The notes: a model not told the origin generated them from the letters alone. DNA of 57,326 nt from CAYXLI01 sp964464925 (GCA_964464925.1 CAYXLI010000035.1:1-57326); one strand, 5' to 3'; counted from the stretch's first letter, positions 24,499-33,451 are shown. Numbers and translations: made by a program.

Positions 24499-25467
24499 AT
24501 GCGGCAGCCGTCGTTTGACCCAGGGCTAACACAGCAGTACACCGACAACATACGGCGAACCATCAACCCGGACGGTTCCTTCAACGTCCATCGGCGTGGC
24601 CTGCCCATCCGGCGGGCCAACGTTTACCTGAATCTGATCAACATGTCATGGGGAATGTTCTTCGCGCTCATACTCGGCGCGTTCTTCCTCGTCAACGCGA
24701 TCTTTGCTGCGCTCTATCTGTGGGTGGGCATAGAAAACCTGAAAGGCGCGGAATTCGACTCGAACCTGCACGAATTTGCCAGCGCCTTTTTCTTCAGCGT
24801 CCACACGCTCACCACCGTGGGCTACGGCAGCATGGCGCCCAGCGGGATTGCTATGAACACTGTCTCCGCTCTGGAGGCTATGAGCGGTCTTCTGGGTTTC
24901 GCTATTGCCACTGGTCTCGTCTACGGCCGTTTCTCCCGGCCATCGGCCCGGCTCATCTACACCGATTCCTTGCTGGTCGCGCCATATCAGGATGGCGCCA
25001 GCCTCCAGTTCCGCATCGCCAATCTCCGCAGCAACATCCTGATTGAACTGGAGGCGACCATGCTCCTCATGACCGTCGATCCCGATGCCGACCGCCTCAA
25101 ACGCAACTTCCGCGAACTCCGTCTGGAGCGCGAGCGGGTATATTTTTTACCGCTCACTTGGACCATCGTTCACCCCATCGACGAGAACAGCCCACTTTAC
25201 GGCCGTACGCAGGAACAGTTGGCCCGCGAACAAGCTGAGATCCTCGTTTTGGTCAAAGGCTTCGACGACACTTTCAGCCAGGTCGTGCACTCCCGCCGGT
25301 CCTACCGGCACGATGAGTTCATCTGGGGAGCGAAGTTCACCCAAATCTTCTCGGTCGATCCAGCCGGAGATCTGGTACTCGAATTGAACCGCATCAATGA
25401 GCATCAACCGGCGCCCCTGCCCGCTATTCCTTCGCCGCAGCAAAAGCAAGTGGACACAACCTGCTAA
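24499..25467 (+). CDS. Kir-type (KirBac) inward-rectifier potassium channel
   Basis: A 322-residue channel. The two membrane helices (about 50-75 and 130-150) flank a pore helix and the selectivity filter T-T-V-G-Y-G-S-M-A-P (about 110-119). The C-terminal ~170 residues form the cytoplasmic Ig-like Kir domain with V-Y-F-L-P-L-T-W-T-I-V-H-P-I-D. An N-terminal slide helix containing R-R-G-L-P is present. It should conduct K+ across the inner membrane as a tetramer. The ATG is only 8 bp past the receptor stop, so it is probably co-transcribed with it. Such coupling of a porin-like receptor and a Kir channel is unusual. Confidence 0.92.
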   Translation: MRQPSFDPGLTQQYTDNIRRTINPDGSFNVHRRGLPIRRANVYLNLINMSWGMFFALILGAFFLVNAIFAALYLWVGIENLKGAEFDSNLHEFASAFFFSVHTLTTVGYGSMAPSGIAMNTVSALEAMSGLLGFAIATGLVYGRFSRPSARLIYTDSLLVAPYQDGASLQFRIANLRSNILIELEATMLLMTVDPDADRLKRNFRELRLERERVYFLPLTWTIVHPIDENSPLYGRTQEQLAREQAEILVLVKGFDDTFSQVVHSRRSYRHDEFIWGAKFTQIFSVDPAGDLVLELNRINEHQPAPLPAIPSPQQKQVDTTC

Positions 25468-25485
25468 CAGCCCCCTGCTGTGCCG

Positions 25486-25491
25486 TATTAT
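25486..25491 (+). promoter_or_regulatory. -10 element suggesting a leaderless SDR transcript
   Basis: TATTAT ends 7 nt before the ATG at 25499. AAAAGG touches the ATG, too close to be a normal ribosome-binding site. Confidence 0.45.
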
Positions 25492-25498
25492 CAAAAGG

Positions 25499-26248
25499 AT
25501 GCAAACTCCATTTCGTCTCGACGGCAAGCAAGCCTTGGTCACTGGGGGAGCCAGTGGAATCGGAGAGGCCGTCTCGCGTGTGCTGACGCAGGCCGGCGCT
25601 TCGGTCACTATCGTTGATATCGATGAACCCCGCGCCCGGACCCTCGCCGCCGAACTCGGCACGGCTTCCGTAGAGCAGTGCGACATCACCGATCCGTCTT
25701 CCGTGAAGGCCCTCTTCGAACGAATTCAAAAGTTGGATATCCTTGTAAACAATGCAGGTATTGGTCTCGTAGGCGGTATTGAAGAGACTGAATTAAGCGA
25801 TTTCCAGCGCCTCATGCGGGTCAACGTGGAAGGCACTTTCCTGGTAACGAAACACGCCGTGCCGCATCTGATCGCGTCGCATGGAGCGATCGTGAATATT
25901 GGGTCCGTAGCTGGTTTGATCGGTGTCAAGAAGCGGTTTGCTTACTGCGCCACAAAAGGAGCCGTCGTGGCCATGACTCGCCAACTAGCAGTCGACTACC
26001 CCACCCAGTTCCGCGTGAACTGCATCTGTCCAGGCACGGTCGACACACCTTTCGTGGAAGCATATCTTGATAAGTACCATAGACATGAGAAAGAAACCGT
26101 GAGAGAACAGTTGAATCAGAGGCAGCCAATCGGTAGACTCGGAAAGGCCATCGAGATTGCGCATTTGACTTTGTATCTCGCCTCCGACGAGGCAGGCTTT
26201 GTGAATGGTTCGGTTTACACGATAGATGGCGGCTGGACTGCAGCTTAG
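25499..26248 (+). CDS. Short-chain dehydrogenase/reductase (SDR)
   Basis: A 249-residue classical SDR. Motifs are T-G-G-A-S-G-I-G (13-20), an acidic residue after the second strand (D-I-D, NAD preference), N-N-A-G-I-G, catalytic Tyr and Lys in Y-C-A-T-K-G, and C-P-G-T-V-D-T-P after the last core strand. It would oxidise or reduce a small hydroxyl or keto compound such as a sugar acid or 3-hydroxyacyl derivative. I start at Met-Gln-Thr-Pro-Phe-Arg, where homologues begin. It lies 31 bp after the channel gene. Confidence 0.9.
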   Translation: MQTPFRLDGKQALVTGGASGIGEAVSRVLTQAGASVTIVDIDEPRARTLAAELGTASVEQCDITDPSSVKALFERIQKLDILVNNAGIGLVGGIEETELSDFQRLMRVNVEGTFLVTKHAVPHLIASHGAIVNIGSVAGLIGVKKRFAYCATKGAVVAMTRQLAVDYPTQFRVNCICPGTVDTPFVEAYLDKYHRHEKETVREQLNQRQPIGRLGKAIEIAHLTLYLASDEAGFVNGSVYTIDGGWTAA

Positions 26249-26280
26249 GTGAAGTTCAGCCGATATGAGATTTGGACTTC

Positions 26281-26318
26281 GACGTGTGTTGTGTTATACA
26301 TATAACATACGTCTTTTT
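26281..26318 (+). terminator. Rho-independent terminator after the SDR gene
   Basis: GACGTGTGTT (26281-26290) pairs with AACATACGTC (26304-26313), ten pairs with one G-U, and is followed directly by TTTTT (26314-26318). The 13-nt loop contains part of a smaller TGTTAT/ATAACA dyad. Confidence 0.75.
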
Positions 26319-26377
26319 GTAGTGTCGTGCCCTACAGGGTACAGATTTTCATAGTGTAAAAGGACTCGATCCGATAC

Positions 26378-27589
26378 ATGCGTCACACTTCCGTACGCGT
26401 CCTGGCCGTCTTCGTTAGTCTTTTCATCGCTTCGTCACTGTTCGCCGTCACCGCCAAGAAACGGCATGCCAAGAAAACATCGCCCAAGGTGGCGCATGCT
26501 GTAAAGCGTCCGCCGAATGCAGCCAAGAGCCTCCGCAGACATCGCGGAGTAAAGCGGGCTTCCTCTTCTGGTACTTATCTGTTGCCAGGAGCGAGCCACA
26601 TCAGCAACGGCCCCTGGTTGGAGCCGACCCACGTCTCGGACAACACGTCCGGTGATGTTATTGACGGCGAAGACCTCACCGTTCGGCGCGCCGCCGTGTC
26701 GGCACTTGGAGATTACAACGGAACGATCGTCGTTGCCGATCCCACGTCGGGCCGAATCCTGAGCATCGTGAACCAGAAGCTCGCATTCCGTCCCGGTTAC
26801 CAGCCCTGCTCCACCATCAAGATCGTCGCCGCTCTAGCGGGCTTGAGCGAAGGCGTCATTGAGCGCGACACCAACGTTCATCTCTATGGCCGGCTCAGCA
26901 TGAATCTCACAAATGCTCTGGCCCATTCCAATAACAATTACTTTGCGAACGTCGGCATGAAACTCGGGTACGACAAGGTCAACTACTATGCCCGCCTGTT
27001 CGGCTTGGGCGAGAAGGCCGGTCTCAACATTCCCGAAGAGCAGGCTGGCTCCCTCCCCGACGGGCCGCCCGAGAATGGCGGTATGGCCATGATGACCAGC
27101 TTCGGCGAAGGCATCACCCTAACCCCACTAGAGTTGACGGCTTTGGTCTCCTCCGTCGCAAACGGCGGGACCCTCTACTATCTGCAGCACCCGCGCTCGA
27201 CTGCCGAGGTGAAGGAATTCGTGCCCCGCGTGAAGCGTCGCCTGCCGATTCAGAACCACATCGCCGACCTGGTTCCTGGCATGTCCGCAGCCGTCGAGTT
27301 CGGCACGGCACGCCGTGCTTCGTACGACACCAACGAGCAGATCTTCGGAAAGACCGGGACCTGCACCGACCGCAACAGCCCGACTCACCTCGGCTGGTTC
27401 GGTTCCTTCAATACCGTCGGCGATCGCAAGCTTGCCGTTGTTGTGTTGCTGACCGGTGGCAAAGGCGTCAGTGGTCCGATCGCATCGGGCGTCGCCGGAC
27501 AGGTCTATCACAACCTCGCCGAACAGAAGTTCTTCCTGACATCGAAGCCGATCTCCCCGGTCGCTCTCATCAACGGCACCGTCTGGTAG
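26378..27589 (+). CDS. Penicillin-binding transpeptidase-domain protein
   Basis: A 403-residue protein with an N-terminal signal or anchor (about 6-24) followed by a very basic Lys/Arg/His stretch to residue ~60. The transpeptidase motifs are complete: S145-T-I-K148, S184-N-N186 and K325-T-G-T328. It should cross-link peptidoglycan or hydrolyse beta-lactam-like substrates at the outer face of the inner membrane. It lacks the PBP dimerisation and transglycosylase domains and is short, like single-domain PBP2-type or class D-like proteins. A Cys directly before the active Ser (P-C-S-T-I-K) is unusual. It is flanked by terminators, so monocistronic. Confidence 0.88.
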   Translation: MRHTSVRVLAVFVSLFIASSLFAVTAKKRHAKKTSPKVAHAVKRPPNAAKSLRRHRGVKRASSSGTYLLPGASHISNGPWLEPTHVSDNTSGDVIDGEDLTVRRAAVSALGDYNGTIVVADPTSGRILSIVNQKLAFRPGYQPCSTIKIVAALAGLSEGVIERDTNVHLYGRLSMNLTNALAHSNNNYFANVGMKLGYDKVNYYARLFGLGEKAGLNIPEEQAGSLPDGPPENGGMAMMTSFGEGITLTPLELTALVSSVANGGTLYYLQHPRSTAEVKEFVPRVKRRLPIQNHIADLVPGMSAAVEFGTARRASYDTNEQIFGKTGTCTDRNSPTHLGWFGSFNTVGDRKLAVVVLLTGGKGVSGPIASGVAGQVYHNLAEQKFFLTSKPISPVALINGTVW

Positions 27590-27614
27590 AAATCGAGCAG
27601 ATCCTCACATCCTG

Positions 27615-27654
27615 AAAATACGAAACGAACCCAAATGGGTTCGTTTCGTATTTT
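27615..27654. terminator. Bidirectional terminator with a perfect 18-bp stem
   Basis: The arms at 27615-27632 and 27637-27654 are perfectly complementary with the loop AAAT. A-rich and T-rich ends give a U-tract in both directions. It lies between the convergent penicillin-binding protein and xylanase genes and can serve both. Confidence 0.9.
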
Positions 27655-27665
27655 GGCCTGCCATT

Positions 27666-28928
27666 CTAATAACTCGACGATACCGCCGGCTGCTCGCGGA
27701 CGATCACCGGGCTGGTGCCGGTGTCGCGCTTCAGCTCGACGATCGTTTCCTTGCCATCGATGATTACTTTGTGGCGTCCGTAGTAGGCTCGCACTTCGGC
27801 GCGGCCATGGTCGTCGGTGACACCGGACCAGCGAGTCCACCACTGTTTCAGGACAAGATCCTCGTATGCCTGCGCGGCAGGAGTCGGGGTCCAGTCGCGC
27901 CTATACAGCGACGATTGCGGGATCCAGCTCGCTCCTTCCCAGAAACCCCACATCATAATTCCGGTGACGGCGGGGTGGGCGAAAACGATGCGGAAGAACT
28001 CAGTAAGCGCGGCTGCCTTTGCCTGCTCCTCTTCCGGCGTGAGTTGGGCTTTCCGGAGCAATTCGTTGGCGTAGTACTTCGAGCGCTGGCCGGGGAAATT
28101 GAACTCGGTAATTCTTATCGGCAGGTTGAATTGCGACAGCACGTCGAGCGCGTTCTGGAGGGCAGCAGGGTCGAATGAATCGCCGTGCAGGTGGCCTTGC
28201 ACTCCGATACCGGCGATCGGGACACCTTGGTCCAGCAGCTTGCGGATGTGCTTTACGTAATCGTCCAGACGCCTGCCCGTAGTAATGTCGTAGTCGTTGA
28301 CGAACAGCTTTGCATTCGGATCGCCTTCTCTTATCCACTGCGCCATCTGCTTCGTGATGCCCTCGCCGAGGCGCTGTTCATAGTAGTTGGCGTGAATCAT
28401 CTCGTTGTTGAGATCGTACTCGGCGAAGCGATCCTTGTAGCGGATGCCAATGACGCGACCTCGCTGCTGAAGTTCGCGGTTCAGTTCGTCGTTGCTCAAT
28501 TCCTTGAGCCAAGGCTGCACGCGGTTCGGGATGCCCCAGAAAATGCAGTGGCCGCGCAGGGGCACGCCGGCGGCGTCCGCCCAACGGAGCATGGCGTCCA
28601 CGGACGCGTAGTTGACGACGCCGCGCTCGCGTTCCATATCGTGCCACTTGAAGGCGGCTTCAATTACGCCGGCATTGAAGTGCGTCTTGAATATCTCGTT
28701 GAACTTGTCGATGTCGGCCGCCGGCATGCGACCGGTGAACATTCCGGTCGGGATCGTGGCGCCGAACCAGAACTCGTGACGGAGTTGCTCGACCTGGACT
28801 TTCGCGCCCGGGCGCGCTTGGATGACGAGGGTACCGGTGCGGATCTTCTGAATGGCTGCGTCCAGGTCCGTGGCAACGGCGTGCGGAGAACCGAGGATAG
28901 CTGCCAGGAGAACGAGGGAAAGCCTCAT
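27666..28928 (-). CDS. GH10 endo-beta-1,4-xylanase (exported)
   Basis: A 420-residue protein with a signal peptide (1-19). Residues about 45-360 are the GH10 barrel. E176 in D-L-N-N-E is the acid/base, E275 in R-I-T-E-F-N the nucleophile, and the substrate-binding R-G-H-C-I-F-W segment is at 125-131. A short beta-rich tail (370-420) follows. It should cut xylan or related beta-1,4-xylosides outside the cytoplasm. A TACAGT hexamer 9 nt before the ATG may be its promoter -10, giving a nearly leaderless message. It lies 39 bp after etfA but is functionally unrelated. Confidence 0.93.
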   Translation of the reverse strand: MRLSLVLLAAILGSPHAVATDLDAAIQKIRTGTLVIQARPGAKVQVEQLRHEFWFGATIPTGMFTGRMPAADIDKFNEIFKTHFNAGVIEAAFKWHDMERERGVVNYASVDAMLRWADAAGVPLRGHCIFWGIPNRVQPWLKELSNDELNRELQQRGRVIGIRYKDRFAEYDLNNEMIHANYYEQRLGEGITKQMAQWIREGDPNAKLFVNDYDITTGRRLDDYVKHIRKLLDQGVPIAGIGVQGHLHGDSFDPAALQNALDVLSQFNLPIRITEFNFPGQRSKYYANELLRKAQLTPEEEQAKAAALTEFFRIVFAHPAVTGIMMWGFWEGASWIPQSSLYRRDWTPTPAAQAYEDLVLKQWWTRWSGVTDDHGRAEVRAYYGRHKVIIDGKETIVELKRDTGTSPVIVREQPAVSSSY

Positions 28929-28967
28929 GGCGGCTTCACTGTATCACCTCTATGAGGCTCTGTGGGT

Positions 28968-29918
28968 CTACTTTGCTTTTTTGATCTGTTCGGTGAGTTC
29001 GGGTACGACTTCGAAAAGATCGCCTACGATACCGTAGTCCGCTACCTCGAAGATCGGGGCGTTCGGATCTTTATTGATCGCAACGATGGTCTTGGCGCCC
29101 TTCATGCCGACCAGGTGCTGGATGGCTCCCGAAATACCAATCGCTAGATACATCTTCGGGGACACAGTCTGGCCGGAGCTGCCGACCTGGCGTTCCATGG
29201 GAAGCCAGCCATTGTCACAGATCGGACGGGACGCGGCCAGTTCCGCCCCAAGCGCCTGCGCCAACTCTTCCACGATCTCGATGTTCTCTTTTTCTTTGAT
29301 CCCGCGGCCGACCGAAACGATCAGTTCGGCGGCGCCGAGGTCCACTGCCCGGGCGGATTCGCGGAACGGCTCTTCCGGTTTCGTGCGAATCTGCGACGCC
29401 TCGAGTTGAACCGGGAAAGAGTCTACCGCTGCAGAGCCGGCGTCCAATGAATCGGCGCGATAGGCTCCTGCCTGAATCGAAACAAAGTGCGGTGCCGGGC
29501 CACCCATGTTCACGTCGGCGTTCAGCTTGCCCTGAAACAACTGACGCACGGCGATGACCTTGCCGGCGTCTACGCGCAGGCCGATTGCGTCACTCACAAG
29601 CACCTGCCCAAAGCGTGTAGCCAGCTTGGGAGCGAAGTCGCGCACCTGGTACGTATGAGGGAAGACGACGTAGTCCGGCGACTTCGCCTTAATCAATTGC
29701 TCCAGAGCCGCGGTATAACCGTCCGGCGTGTAAGCCCTCAACAATTCGTGTTCCAGCAGGTGAACGTGGCTCAACTGTTTCTGCGCCAGTTCGTCGTTCT
29801 TCTCGAATGCAGCGGCAAACACGGAAGCGCCAAGAGCCTTAGCCAGTTGCTGCCCGGCTGCGAGAGCTTCCCACGACATGCGATGTCCGGGCTCCATCAC
29901 CACAAGAACGCCGCTCAT
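28968..29918 (-). CDS. etfA: Electron transfer flavoprotein alpha subunit
   Basis: A 316-residue protein with the N-terminal alpha/beta domain and the C-terminal FAD-binding domain. Visible marks are V-G-S-S-G-Q-T-V and Y-L-A-I-G-I-S-G-A-I-Q-H-L-V-G, then the A-D-Y-G-I-V-G-D segment. With EtfB it carries electrons from acyl-CoA and similar dehydrogenases to the quinone pool. Its ATG overlaps the etfB TGA (ATGA), and it ends the acpP-fabF-etfB-etfA set. Confidence 0.95.
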   Translation of the reverse strand: MSGVLVVMEPGHRMSWEALAAGQQLAKALGASVFAAAFEKNDELAQKQLSHVHLLEHELLRAYTPDGYTAALEQLIKAKSPDYVVFPHTYQVRDFAPKLATRFGQVLVSDAIGLRVDAGKVIAVRQLFQGKLNADVNMGGPAPHFVSIQAGAYRADSLDAGSAAVDSFPVQLEASQIRTKPEEPFRESARAVDLGAAELIVSVGRGIKEKENIEIVEELAQALGAELAASRPICDNGWLPMERQVGSSGQTVSPKMYLAIGISGAIQHLVGMKGAKTIVAINKDPNAPIFEVADYGIVGDLFEVVPELTEQIKKAK

Positions 29919-30685
29919 ATCACCCGCACCTCGAACTTCAGCTTCTCTACCAGCTTCGCTGCCACCTCGGCAGCCGGCCCTTCGAAGATCTGAGTCTGTT
30001 TGCTCTTCTGTGGAACATAGATCTTGTCCAATTCCACTACCGGCTTCAGATCTACGCCGAGTTCGGCGGCCGTAAGCTTCTTGATCTCTTTGGTCTTCGC
30101 CTTTTTGATGCCCATCAGCGTCGCGTAACGCAGCTTGCTGATGCCGCTCTGAATCGTCAGCACTGCGGGCAGGGGCATCTGGACATGCTGAAACCAGCCG
30201 TTCTCCAGCTCGCGCTTCACGCGAATGCCGCCATCGCTCAATTCCATTTCCATGATGATGGTTGCGTGCGGAATGCCGAGCAGTTCGGCGAGCACCACGC
30301 CGGTTTGGCCGTAGCCGAGGTCATCGGACTGCAGGCCCGTAAGGAATAAATCCGGCTTTTCGTCCGCAGCAGCCTTCGCAAGAAGCCTGGCGATTCCAAG
30401 CGTATCCGCCGACTCCAGTTCTTCCTGTTCGATATGGATGGCCCGGTCAGCGCCTTTGGCCAGCGCCTCCCGAATCGTCTGAGTGGCGTTTGAGGGACCG
30501 GCGCAAATCGCGATAACCTCTCCGCCATTCTTCTCTCTCAACTGCAGCGCCGCTTCCAGCGCGTAGGCATCAGGCTCGTTGATCTCGAACGTGAGGTCGT
30601 CGCTTTCAATCCAGCGGCCCGAACCATTCACGTGCAGTTGCGAATCGCGCGCCGGAACCTGCTTGATCGCTACAAGGATCTTCAT
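29915..30685 (-). CDS. etfB: Electron transfer flavoprotein beta subunit
   Basis: A 256-residue EtfB with the start K-I-L-V-A-I-K-Q-V-P, the D-x-x-T-x-E-I-N-E-P-D-A-Y-A-L-E-A-A signature region and the A-D-D-L-G-Y-G-Q-T-G segment that binds AMP. It is the partner of the EtfA encoded next to it. Its ATG overlaps the fabF stop and its stop overlaps the etfA ATG, so fabF, etfB and etfA form an unbroken coupled chain. The last residues contain a Lys-rich recognition-loop-like part. Confidence 0.95.
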   Translation of the reverse strand: MKILVAIKQVPARDSQLHVNGSGRWIESDDLTFEINEPDAYALEAALQLREKNGGEVIAICAGPSNATQTIREALAKGADRAIHIEQEELESADTLGIARLLAKAAADEKPDLFLTGLQSDDLGYGQTGVVLAELLGIPHATIIMEMELSDGGIRVKRELENGWFQHVQMPLPAVLTIQSGISKLRYATLMGIKKAKTKEIKKLTAAELGVDLKPVVELDKIYVPQKSKQTQIFEGPAAEVAAKLVEKLKFEVRVI

Positions 30686-31920
30686 AGAAAACGTGCGAAG
30701 ATGAGGGTCCCGTTCGTCCCTCCAAATCCGAACGAATTAGTCAGGGCGTAATCGATCTTCATCTGCCGGGCCTGGTTGGGCACGTAGTCGAGGTCGCAGC
30801 CTTCATCCGCGTTTTCCAGGTTGATAGTTGGCGGAGCCACCTGATCGCGAATCGAGAGCACGGAAACGCCCGCTTCCAAACCGCCCGCGCCGCCCAGCAG
30901 GTGTCCGGTCATCGATTTGGTAGAACTGACGGCCGTCTTGTAGGCGTGGTCGCCGAGAGCGCGCTTGATGGCAACAGTTTCGAGCCTGTCTCCGATATCG
31001 GTGGACGTACCGTGCGCGTTGATGTAGTCGATCTGCTCGGGATTCAGCCTGGCGTCGTGCATCGCATTCAACATCGAGCGATAGCCGCCTTCATGATTCT
31101 CCGCCGGCGAAGTGATGTGGTACGCATCTCCGCTCATGCCGTAACCGACCAGTTCGGCCAGGATATTCGCTCCCCGCTTCTTGGCGAACTCGAGTTCTTC
31201 GAGAATAAGAATACCCGCCCCTTCCCCTACTACGAAGCCATCGCGGTCGCGGTCCCAGGGACGCGAAGCGCGAGCGGGTTCGTTGTTCCGGGTAGAGAGT
31301 GCGCGCATAGCGGCAAAGCCGCCGACACCCATGGGAGTGATGCAGGCTTCGGTGCCGCCGCAAATCATCGCGTCCGCGTCGCCGCGCTGGATGATTTTGA
31401 AAGAATCACCTACCGCATGGGCACTGCTGGTGCAGGCGGTCGCGGTCGCAGAGTTCGGACCTTTTGCGCCAAACCGGATCGAGACATGTCCGGCGGCCAG
31501 ATTCACGATACTAGCCGGGATGAAGAATGGGGAAATACGCCCAGGGCCCTTTTCCAGCAGGTTGCGGTGCTCCCGTTCGATTACTTCAAACCCACCGATG
31601 CCGCTGCCGATGTATACGCCGACGCGGGTCGCATTCTCCGGACCCACCTGCAAACCGGCGCCCTTCATTGCGAAGTCCGAAGCGGCTATCCCAAATTGGA
31701 TGAACCGCCCCATCTTCTTAATCTCTTTCTTGTCGATCCACTGGCCCGGATCGAAGTTCTTCACCTCGCCAGCGATCTGGCAGGCGAACGCGGAAGCGTC
31801 AAACTGCGTGATCCTGTCGATCCCGCTCTGCCCTGCGAGAAGGGCCTTCCACGCTTCTTCGGTCCCCGACCCGGTGGAACACAACAGTCCCACACCGGTG
31901 ACCACTACTCTACGAGACAA
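30682..31920 (-). CDS. fabF: Beta-ketoacyl-ACP synthase II
   Basis: A 412-residue condensing enzyme with the complete catalytic triad at canonical positions: C163 (T-A-C-T-S-S), H303 (N-A-H-G-T-S-T) and H340 (S-M-T-G-H), plus K335. It elongates acyl-ACP with malonyl-ACP in fatty acid synthesis. The acyl carrier protein gene lies 23 bp upstream, the usual acpP-fabF order. The downstream ATGA link to etfB is less usual. Confidence 0.97.
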   Translation of the reverse strand: MSRRVVVTGVGLLCSTGSGTEEAWKALLAGQSGIDRITQFDASAFACQIAGEVKNFDPGQWIDKKEIKKMGRFIQFGIAASDFAMKGAGLQVGPENATRVGVYIGSGIGGFEVIEREHRNLLEKGPGRISPFFIPASIVNLAAGHVSIRFGAKGPNSATATACTSSAHAVGDSFKIIQRGDADAMICGGTEACITPMGVGGFAAMRALSTRNNEPARASRPWDRDRDGFVVGEGAGILILEELEFAKKRGANILAELVGYGMSGDAYHITSPAENHEGGYRSMLNAMHDARLNPEQIDYINAHGTSTDIGDRLETVAIKRALGDHAYKTAVSSTKSMTGHLLGGAGGLEAGVSVLSIRDQVAPPTINLENADEGCDLDYVPNQARQMKIDYALTNSFGFGGTNGTLIFARFL

Positions 31921-31943
31921 ATTAGAACCTCGGGAAATTTAGA

Positions 31944-32177
31944 TTACTTCTTCTTGGATTCGATGTAGGCAATCGCGTCCTTGACGGTGGTGATCTTCTC
32001 AGCGTCCTCGTCGGGGATATCGATGTCGAAAGCTTCTTCGAACGCCATAACCAATTCTACGATGTCGAGCGAATCTGCGCCGAGATCGTCAACAAATGAG
32101 GCAGTGCTATCCACCTGAGCTTCGTCCACACCCAATTGCTCGACGATGATCTGCTTCACCTTCTGCTCAATACTCAT
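31944..32177 (-). CDS. acpP: Acyl carrier protein
   Basis: A 77-residue acidic carrier protein with the phosphopantetheine site D35-S36-L37 in G-A-D-S-L-D. It holds growing acyl chains for fatty acid synthase enzymes, FabF next door among them. GGAGG (32182-32186 on the plus strand as CCTCC) lies 4 nt before the ATG. This gene therefore has a normal leader and Shine-Dalgarno, unlike many other operon-leading genes here. Confidence 0.97.
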   Translation of the reverse strand: MSIEQKVKQIIVEQLGVDEAQVDSTASFVDDLGADSLDIVELVMAFEEAFDIDIPDEDAEKITTVKDAIAYIESKKK

Positions 32178-32605
32178 TGATCCTCCAAGATGGCTTCAAA
32201 CCCATTGATTCTAGCGAGGGTGACCGAATTGACGCAACAGCACTTCTTCGCAGAAAGTGGGCTATCAACAGAATGCCATGAAAAGCCGCTCAATCTGCAG
32301 CGGTGCGCTGAAATATTTCGACTTGCCGGGTCACCCCAGTCGTGAAACGGCTGATCTCTTTTCTTTCGGCGTGCCTGCCGAGCAGTACCAAACCCCGTTC
32401 CGCTTCGCAAATCCGAACAATAGCACGACGGCCGCACAGATTTGTGGCAGTAGCGTTCTCTTGTAGTCTGCCGTGACTCCACGCCGTCTGACGGGCGTAT
32501 TCGCGCGCGCTGTAACGCGCCGCGAGCCTACATGCACACCGTCCACGAAGGCGGCGCCCTTGATGGTGGGTACGACGACGGCGTAACACGCTAAGCTGGA
32601 GGTCA
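32178..32605. other. 428-bp intergenic region between divergent acpP and an exported-protein gene
   Basis: Apart from the acpP promoter on the minus strand I see no recognisable gene. Short ORFs exist in several frames, but none has a family motif, signal peptide or convincing start. A GC-rich palindromic patch around 32500-32525 could form RNA structure. A TAAGCT hexamer at 32592-32597, 8 nt before the ATG at 32606, and an internal GGAGG belong to the rightward gene. Confidence 0.5.
32208..32237 (-). promoter_or_regulatory. acpP promoter
   Basis: On the minus strand TTGCGT (32232-32237) and TAGAAT (32208-32213) are 18 bp apart. Initiation near 32201 would give a leader of about 24 nt containing the GGAGG ribosome site. 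Confidence 0.55.
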
Positions 32606-33451
32606 ATGTACGGCGCTCGAACTTCTTTGCTGCTGCTGCTTGCCGTCACCGCCAGCGCGCAAACGCAGGACACTCACAAAGCGGCCATCCAGCGTATCGG
32701 TTTCTACGCCGATCAGTTCGCGAAAACCGCGCCACTTTTCACGGCAAAGGAGACGCTGGAGCAGGTCCGCCTGGATGAGAAGAAGCTTATGAAGCCGCAC
32801 AAACAGGGCGAAACCTGGCCCCCTATCATTAAGCGCACCATCGTCTCGGCGTACGGCTATGCAATGACTCCGACTGGAGTGCGCGAAGTCAGGCAGGTGC
32901 TTACGGTGGACGGCAAACAGGTGAAATCGAGCGGCTCGCTACTCGATGCGCTTGCCGCCGGGGTTACCGCGGAGAGCGACGAAAAACGCGAGCAATTGCT
33001 ACTCGATTTCGAAAAACACGGCCTGCGGGGTATGGTCATCGACTTCGCGCAGATCATCCTCATCTTCAGCAAAGGCGCCACTGAGCGCTATGAATTCAAT
33101 TATCAGGACACCGAAGAATTGAATGGCAACTTATTCTTCGTATACCGCTTTTATCAAATCGACGGGCCACAGGCGGTCACGATCTTCGAAGGTAAGGAGC
33201 CGGTGAAGAAGAAACTGCAGGGTGAAATCTGGTTACGCCGCACGGATCTGCTTCCGGTACGAATTGTCCTGCAGACGGAGCACACGGATAAATCGGACCT
33301 GGTACGTGACATCACGACAGTCGACTACGGCACTCTCGGCGATACTCTGGTGCCTGGCGTAATACAGCACAGGCAATTCCGCCAGGGCACTTTGCACGTG
33401 GAAGACACGTTCCGCTACTCTGATCAAAAGCTCTCGCCACCAAAGCAATGA
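32606..33451 (+). CDS. Exported protein of unknown function (possible LolA-like fold)
   Basis: A 281-residue protein with a signal peptide ending near Ala-Ser-Ala-Gln (about 19). The mature part has an N-terminal helical region and then a run of beta strands with the sequence G-E-I-W-L-R-R-T-D-L-L-P-V-R-I, reminiscent of the outer-membrane lipoprotein-sorting (LolA/LolB-like) fold used by several acidobacterial periplasmic proteins. That assignment is tentative. The ATGA at its end overlaps the start of the esterase gene, so the two are coupled. Confidence 0.8.
   Translation: MYGARTSLLLLLAVTASAQTQDTHKAAIQRIGFYADQFAKTAPLFTAKETLEQVRLDEKKLMKPHKQGETWPPIIKRTIVSAYGYAMTPTGVREVRQVLTVDGKQVKSSGSLLDALAAGVTAESDEKREQLLLDFEKHGLRGMVIDFAQIILIFSKGATERYEFNYQDTEELNGNLFFVYRFYQIDGPQAVTIFEGKEPVKKKLQGEIWLRRTDLLPVRIVLQTEHTDKSDLVRDITTVDYGTLGDTLVPGVIQHRQFRQGTLHVEDTFRYSDQKLSPPKQ

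Noticed and set aside
30901..31968. 355-codon ORF antisense to fabF
   Set aside because: fabF has its full catalytic triad, and the opposing frame shows no domain or plausible start signal.
32257..32606. Short ORFs in the acpP upstream region
   Set aside because: They overlap in several frames without start signals, domains or signal peptides, so I treat the stretch as non-coding.
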